DNA of 64,000 bases from assembly GCA_937873685.1 (NCBI GenBank), contig CALMYO010000018.1:1-64000 (forward strand). Reading direction: 5' to 3'. The DNA comes from an uncultured Paracoccaceae bacterium. GTDB lineage: Bacteria; Pseudomonadota; Alphaproteobacteria; Rhizobiales; Rhizobiaceae. The position numbers and the translations under genes are program-made. The notes under the pieces were generated by a model, which was not told the DNA's origin, made no database searches, and saw only the letters and a list, made by a program, of their open reading frames with translations. Below, one piece after another: positions 56,056 to 64,000 of the stretch (the stretch's first letter is position 1; each line of letters opens with the position of its first letter).

Positions 56056-58925
56056 AAGTTCTCGGTAGTGCTGAAATTTCGCTTCTCGACGCATTCGTTT
56101 CGTCAGGCGATCGGATAGCGTATTATACGCAGCTGGCCTATTGGGGATACGACTATGCCCGCCTGGCCTTGGGGGTGGTGCGCAACGATACCCTTGCCGG
56201 GGCGATTGCAAATATCTATTTCCTCAACGAAGTTGTCGAAGACGGCGGTCCCGACCCGGTGGATTCGGACACACTTGCATCGATAAGCCGCGAATTGATG
56301 TTGCGAGATATCAACGAGAGAATAAGAAATTTCACTTCGGGGACGAGTAATGACATTTCAGTCGATGATATTTGGCGATACCATCAGGATGTTTTTCTAT
56401 TCTTTGGCTTCGAACCCGATGCATGGACCGCCCATGTGCCGCTGGCGAATTTGCCGACGCTCGAGGAACGTGAAGCGCTCTGGGCATCCATGCTGTCTTT
56501 GGGAACTTCGCTTTTGACGGACGCTAGCGTCTATGTAGAGACCCTGACCGCACAGCTCGATTCAAGCTATCCCTTCGTATCGGAATACGGAGCTGATCTG
56601 TTGTGGGCTGGGACCGAGGCGCTTTTGGCCAATTCTCACGATTATGGCCCGTACGTCACAACAACAGGCGCCAGCGGACAGATCGTCGGAGGCGGTGTTG
56701 GTTCCGACTACCTGATCGGCACGGAATCGGGCGATGTCCTGATGGGATTTGACGGAAACGACCTGTTGCAGGCCGGCGAAGGGTTCGATCATGCTTACGG
56801 TGGAAATGAAGACGACACCATCGAAGGCGGTGGGGGAAGCGACACGCTGCACGGTGGCGAGGGGCAGGACACCCTTTTCGGCGGGGGCTGCGACGACACC
56901 CTGATCGACGGGCCGGGGGCGGACATTCTCGAAGGCGGCGGCGGAACCGATCTCGTTTTCCTGTTCAACAGCCCGGAACTGCCGGAAATGCAGCAACGGG
57001 ACGGGCAGACCGGCGCTTACGACACGATGGTCGGCGCAAATGCGGATTTGCTGCGCGATATCGTCATCGTCGGCGGCGACAACATGGCGTTTGCCGAAGA
57101 CGGGTCGGAAATGGTTTTGGTGACCGACGTCGTCGAAGGCGGCGACGGGCTCGACAGGCTTGTCGTGCGAATGTCGCAGCTTGGCGTTGGCGATTTCGAT
57201 ACCCTGGCGCTGCCGCTGCTTGGCGGTGTCGGACTTCCGGGAGCAGATGAGTTCGTTGCGCCGCTTGTGCTCGAAACGGTCGAGACTTACAGCAACCCCG
57301 ATTGGTACAACACGTCTGATCTGCAGCCCGAATGGGATATCGTGGCGCCGCTGCGGACCTTTCCTTACCAAGGCTTGCTCGGCGGTTCGCCGGACGATCC
57401 GCCGGCCATCGATATCCGCTACAATCTTGGCGAAAGCGCTTTGCCAGCCTATGTTGGAACGCAAACCCTCACGATCACAATCGGCGCAAACGGAGACGGC
57501 GTAGCAGTGGTCGAAATTCCCGGATTTGAGGAAGGCGACTTCGGCATTCACTTCTACGAGCCCTCCCTTGTTGAGATCAGGGGGCCTTTCGGCGAAGTCG
57601 GGATGCAGTATGTCTTTGACGACGCTGTCGCTTTCGATGCGATCTGGAACGACTCCCTGCTGCTTTCCGTCCCCGCTTCGGTGACGGACGGTGAATGCTC
57701 GGATGTTGACAACGGCGACCAGAATTCGCCACGCACGCTGTCCGGCGGCGGTGACGACGACACGCTGTTCGGCTTTGCGGGAGCCGATGCGCTTAACGGT
57801 AAGGCCGGCGACGACATGCTGGTCGGGAATGCGGGACGTGACCGCCTGAATGGCGGCCCCGGCGCGGATTTGCTAGACGGCGGCGAAGGCGAAGATATAG
57901 CCACCTACATCCAGTCACCCTCGGGCGTGACGATCAAGCTCAACCTCGGAGTTTTTTCCGGCGGGCATGCGCAAGGCGACGTTCTGCTCGGCGTTGAGGA
58001 CATCGACGGTTCCAATCACGCGGATATCATTTTCGGCGACGCTGCCGGCAACTGGTTCAGGGCAAACGCCGGTGACGACGTGTTAATGGGTGGTGGAGGC
58101 GATGATCGTCTTTCGGGCGGTCTTGGCGCCGATCTGATCGATGGCGGCGAAGGAACGGCGGACATCGCCGACTATTCCTACGCAACAGGCGCTGTGGGGT
58201 TGTCTCTGCTTCTTGGGAACGGTTTTGCCGGAGAAGCCGATGGAGATATCCTCTCAGGCATCGAGAATGTCTACGGCTCAAATTTTTCAGACACCATCAC
58301 CGGCAACAGCGAAGCCAACCGCCTTGTCGGCAACGATGGCAACGACACCCTTGTGGGTCTCGGCGGTCGTGACGTCCTCATAGGCGGCTATGGTGCCGAT
58401 CACCTCGATGGCGGCGACGGCGCGACAGACGTTGCCGACTATGGTGGCGCGAGTTCGGCGGTGGGCGTTGATCTCTCATCTGTCGGTTTTGCCGGAGAAG
58501 CTGTGGGAGACAACTATACCGGCATCGAGTTTGTCTATGGTTCCAGTTTCGGTGATGCCATTTCAGGCGATTCCCTTGCCAACCGGCTGGTGGGACAAGG
58601 CGGCGATGACACATTGGATGGAGGCGGCGGTGTTGACTATCTGCTTGGCGGCGATGGGAATGACCGATTGAGCGGCGGGTCCGGCAGGGACGTGTTCCTG
58701 TTCGAGAACGAGGTTGGCAATGACATCATTCTTGACTTCGAGGCCGGAACTGGATTGACAGATCGCATCTGGTTTAAAGGTCAAGGCATTACATCATTTT
58801 CAGATGTCTTGAGTGCATCGACAAACACAATGCTTGGCGTGGAAATAATTTTGTTGAGTGGAAGCGTTTTGCTGCAGAATACGCAGATCGGACAGTTGGC
58901 GGCTGACGATTTTCTGTTTGGTTGA
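56052..58925 (+). CDS. RTX calcium-binding repeat protein, 957 aa
   Basis: A large, probably secreted protein. Residues 1-215 form a domain I do not recognise, without signal peptide. A first block of G-G-x-G-x-D nonapeptides lies at about 222-310 (GGGGSDTLHGGEGQDTLFGG); a second unknown region follows (about 315-560); a second, longer repeat block lies at about 565-905, broken into three units each ended by a beta-rich motif (GVEDIDGSNHADIIFGDA, GIENVYGSNFSDTITGNS, GIEFVYGSSFGDAISGDS). The C-terminus ends QLAADDFLFG, as in type I secretion signals. The repeats bind calcium outside the cell. No type I transporter genes are nearby. Confidence 0.88.
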   Translation: MKVLGSAEISLLDAFVSSGDRIAYYTQLAYWGYDYARLALGVVRNDTLAGAIANIYFLNEVVEDGGPDPVDSDTLASISRELMLRDINERIRNFTSGTSNDISVDDIWRYHQDVFLFFGFEPDAWTAHVPLANLPTLEEREALWASMLSLGTSLLTDASVYVETLTAQLDSSYPFVSEYGADLLWAGTEALLANSHDYGPYVTTTGASGQIVGGGVGSDYLIGTESGDVLMGFDGNDLLQAGEGFDHAYGGNEDDTIEGGGGSDTLHGGEGQDTLFGGGCDDTLIDGPGADILEGGGGTDLVFLFNSPELPEMQQRDGQTGAYDTMVGANADLLRDIVIVGGDNMAFAEDGSEMVLVTDVVEGGDGLDRLVVRMSQLGVGDFDTLALPLLGGVGLPGADEFVAPLVLETVETYSNPDWYNTSDLQPEWDIVAPLRTFPYQGLLGGSPDDPPAIDIRYNLGESALPAYVGTQTLTITIGANGDGVAVVEIPGFEEGDFGIHFYEPSLVEIRGPFGEVGMQYVFDDAVAFDAIWNDSLLLSVPASVTDGECSDVDNGDQNSPRTLSGGGDDDTLFGFAGADALNGKAGDDMLVGNAGRDRLNGGPGADLLDGGEGEDIATYIQSPSGVTIKLNLGVFSGGHAQGDVLLGVEDIDGSNHADIIFGDAAGNWFRANAGDDVLMGGGGDDRLSGGLGADLIDGGEGTADIADYSYATGAVGLSLLLGNGFAGEADGDILSGIENVYGSNFSDTITGNSEANRLVGNDGNDTLVGLGGRDVLIGGYGADHLDGGDGATDVADYGGASSAVGVDLSSVGFAGEAVGDNYTGIEFVYGSSFGDAISGDSLANRLVGQGGDDTLDGGGGVDYLLGGDGNDRLSGGSGRDVFLFENEVGNDIILDFEAGTGLTDRIWFKGQGITSFSDVLSASTNTMLGVEIILLSGSVLLQNTQIGQLAADDFLFG

Positions 58926-58967
58926 GAATTGCCACGCCGCTTTGTTTGTTGCTTTTCGCCCCCCCAA

Positions 58968-63062
<4,095 letters not shown>

Positions 63063-63082
<20 letters not shown>

Positions 63083-64000
63083 CCGCGCCGGCTTTCGCGC
63101 GAGTGGCAGCGGTTTTTGGCGCGTCGGCTGCTGGGAGCGCGACCGTGAACTCCGAGCCTTTGCCGGGGATGCTGTCGACAGAGATGGCGCCGCCATAGCG
63201 TTCGACGATAGCCTTGCAGATGGAAAGGCCGAGGCCGCGTCCGGTGCTGCCATCGGCGCGCCGTGTCCAGAACGGAAGGAAGATCTTGTCCAGATGTTCA
63301 TTGGGTATCCCTATTCCGGTGTCGGCGACGCGTAGTACCGCAAATCCGCCCAAGGTTTGGCCAGAGACGCGCAACTCGCCGCCTTGCGGCATGGCATGAA
63401 TCGCGTTCTGGATCAGGTTGATGAAGATCATGCGCATGTCGCTGTCGGATGCTATGATGCGCAGCTTCTGAGCCAAGTCGATGTGCACGACAATCTGCCC
63501 GGTGCCGATCTGGTAGGCGAGGAGTTGCACCACCTCGCGCAGCACGGCGTTCAGTATGACGAGCTCAGGTTCGCGTGGCGGTTCGCTCAGTCGCATCAGG
63601 CTTTCGGTCACACCCATGCATTTGCCGATCTCCGTGCGCGCAATATCGATATAGTGCTGCGCGCCTGACGGTTCATGTTCGTTGGACAGCGTGTCGCGGA
63701 TGGCCGAAAGGGCCAGCTCGATCGATGACAGCGGGTTGTGGATCTCATGCGCCACGCCCGTCGCCAGCAAGCCGATTTCCGACAGGCGGTGTTTCTGCGA
63801 CAGCTCCACATCCTGCGACAAATCGCGTATGGACTCCACCACGCATGGCAGCATGCGACCCTGCGAAGGGAGCAGCGCCCGGGCGGCGGAAACCTCGACG
63901 AAAAGCTGCGGCGCGTGGCGCGGCTGGTGCGCATCGACCATTTTCATGCGGCCATCAGACTTGTCGCGCAAGGCAATGACAGGGCAACTGACCAGCGTTT
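63063..64000 (-). CDS. Sensor histidine kinase (NtrB-like), partial
   Basis: The 3' part of a kinase that runs past the window end; the frame continues to the last base (LVSCPVIALRDKSDGRMKMV looks like part of a PAS domain). The H box GVAHEIHNPLSSIELAL has the phospho-acceptor histidine; N box NLIQNAIHAMPQGG, G1 RVADTGIGIP, and G2 GSTGRGLGLSICKAIVERYG complete the catalytic domain. No membrane segment is seen in the visible part. It overlaps the response regulator by 20 bases or more, and the two must be a pair. Confidence 0.9.

Noticed and set aside
56700-58750. DNA tandem repeat or mobile element
   Set aside because: The repetition comes from RTX nonapeptides at protein level and the DNA units differ; it is a normal RTX coding region.

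Overview
The window reads as a high-GC alphaproteobacterial chromosome of the order Hyphomicrobiales (Rhizobiales), most like the Phyllobacteriaceae (Mesorhizobium, Aminobacter or Nitratireductor type). Reasons: an RNase P RNA gene directly before mraZ, a full division/cell-wall (dcw) cluster that continues into lpxC-bamD-recN, an sqdBDC sulfolipid operon, CtrA-type TTAA-N7-TTAA sites, and intergenic palindromic repeats of the kind common in this group. The species is not identified; the assignment rests on protein families and gene order.

Layout. 1-4.4 kb: start of an exported protein, an aldo/keto reductase, a TerB/DnaJ-type co-chaperone, an AmpD-like amidase, a small lytic transglycosylase, and rnpB. 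4.5-29.1 kb: dcw cluster, all on the + strand: mraZ-rsmH-ftsL-ftsI-murEF-mraY-murD-ftsW-murG-murC-murB-(MATE pump)-ddlB-ftsQ-ftsA-ftsZ-lpxC-bamD-recN. Most junctions overlap by 1-8 bases (ATGA type), so the genes are co-transcribed and translationally coupled. A row of 10-bp-spaced CCCA repeats before mraZ looks like a MraZ operator, and CtrA-like sites precede bamD and probably lpxC.

29.1-58.9 kb: a block of metabolic and accessory genes lies between recN and ligA, which are often neighbours in this order. It holds modEABC (molybdate) with a gluconolactonase-like gene fused in frame to modC; a PIN-domain toxin/antitoxin pair; ilvC and two small basic sister proteins; a broken FAD monooxygenase; pdxJ; a SpoIIAA-like protein and a PP2C-like phosphatase; an AlkB-type hydroxylase; a RecD-like helicase; a Sco1 copper chaperone; prmA; aminopeptidase P; azlCD; sqdBDC; ggt; creA; a broken malate/lactate dehydrogenase; and a two-gene unit of an unknown exported protein plus a 957-aa RTX repeat protein. 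58.9-64 kb: a large ligA carrying two AT-rich tracts, then an NtrB/NtrC-like two-component pair cut by the window edge.

Most worth a second look: (i) an in-frame TAA in the essential gene ftsI that removes the end of the transpeptidase domain; (ii) ligA enlarged to about 900 codons by two AT-rich tracts; (iii) murE and murF joined in one frame; (iv) the RTX protein with its translationally coupled partner of unknown function; (v) a MITE with matching terminal inverted repeats in two copies, and heptamer arrays between convergent genes; (vi) a perfect 23-bp palindrome before sqdB. Five genes have broken or fused frames in 64 kb, so some of these could be sequence errors and should be checked against reads.
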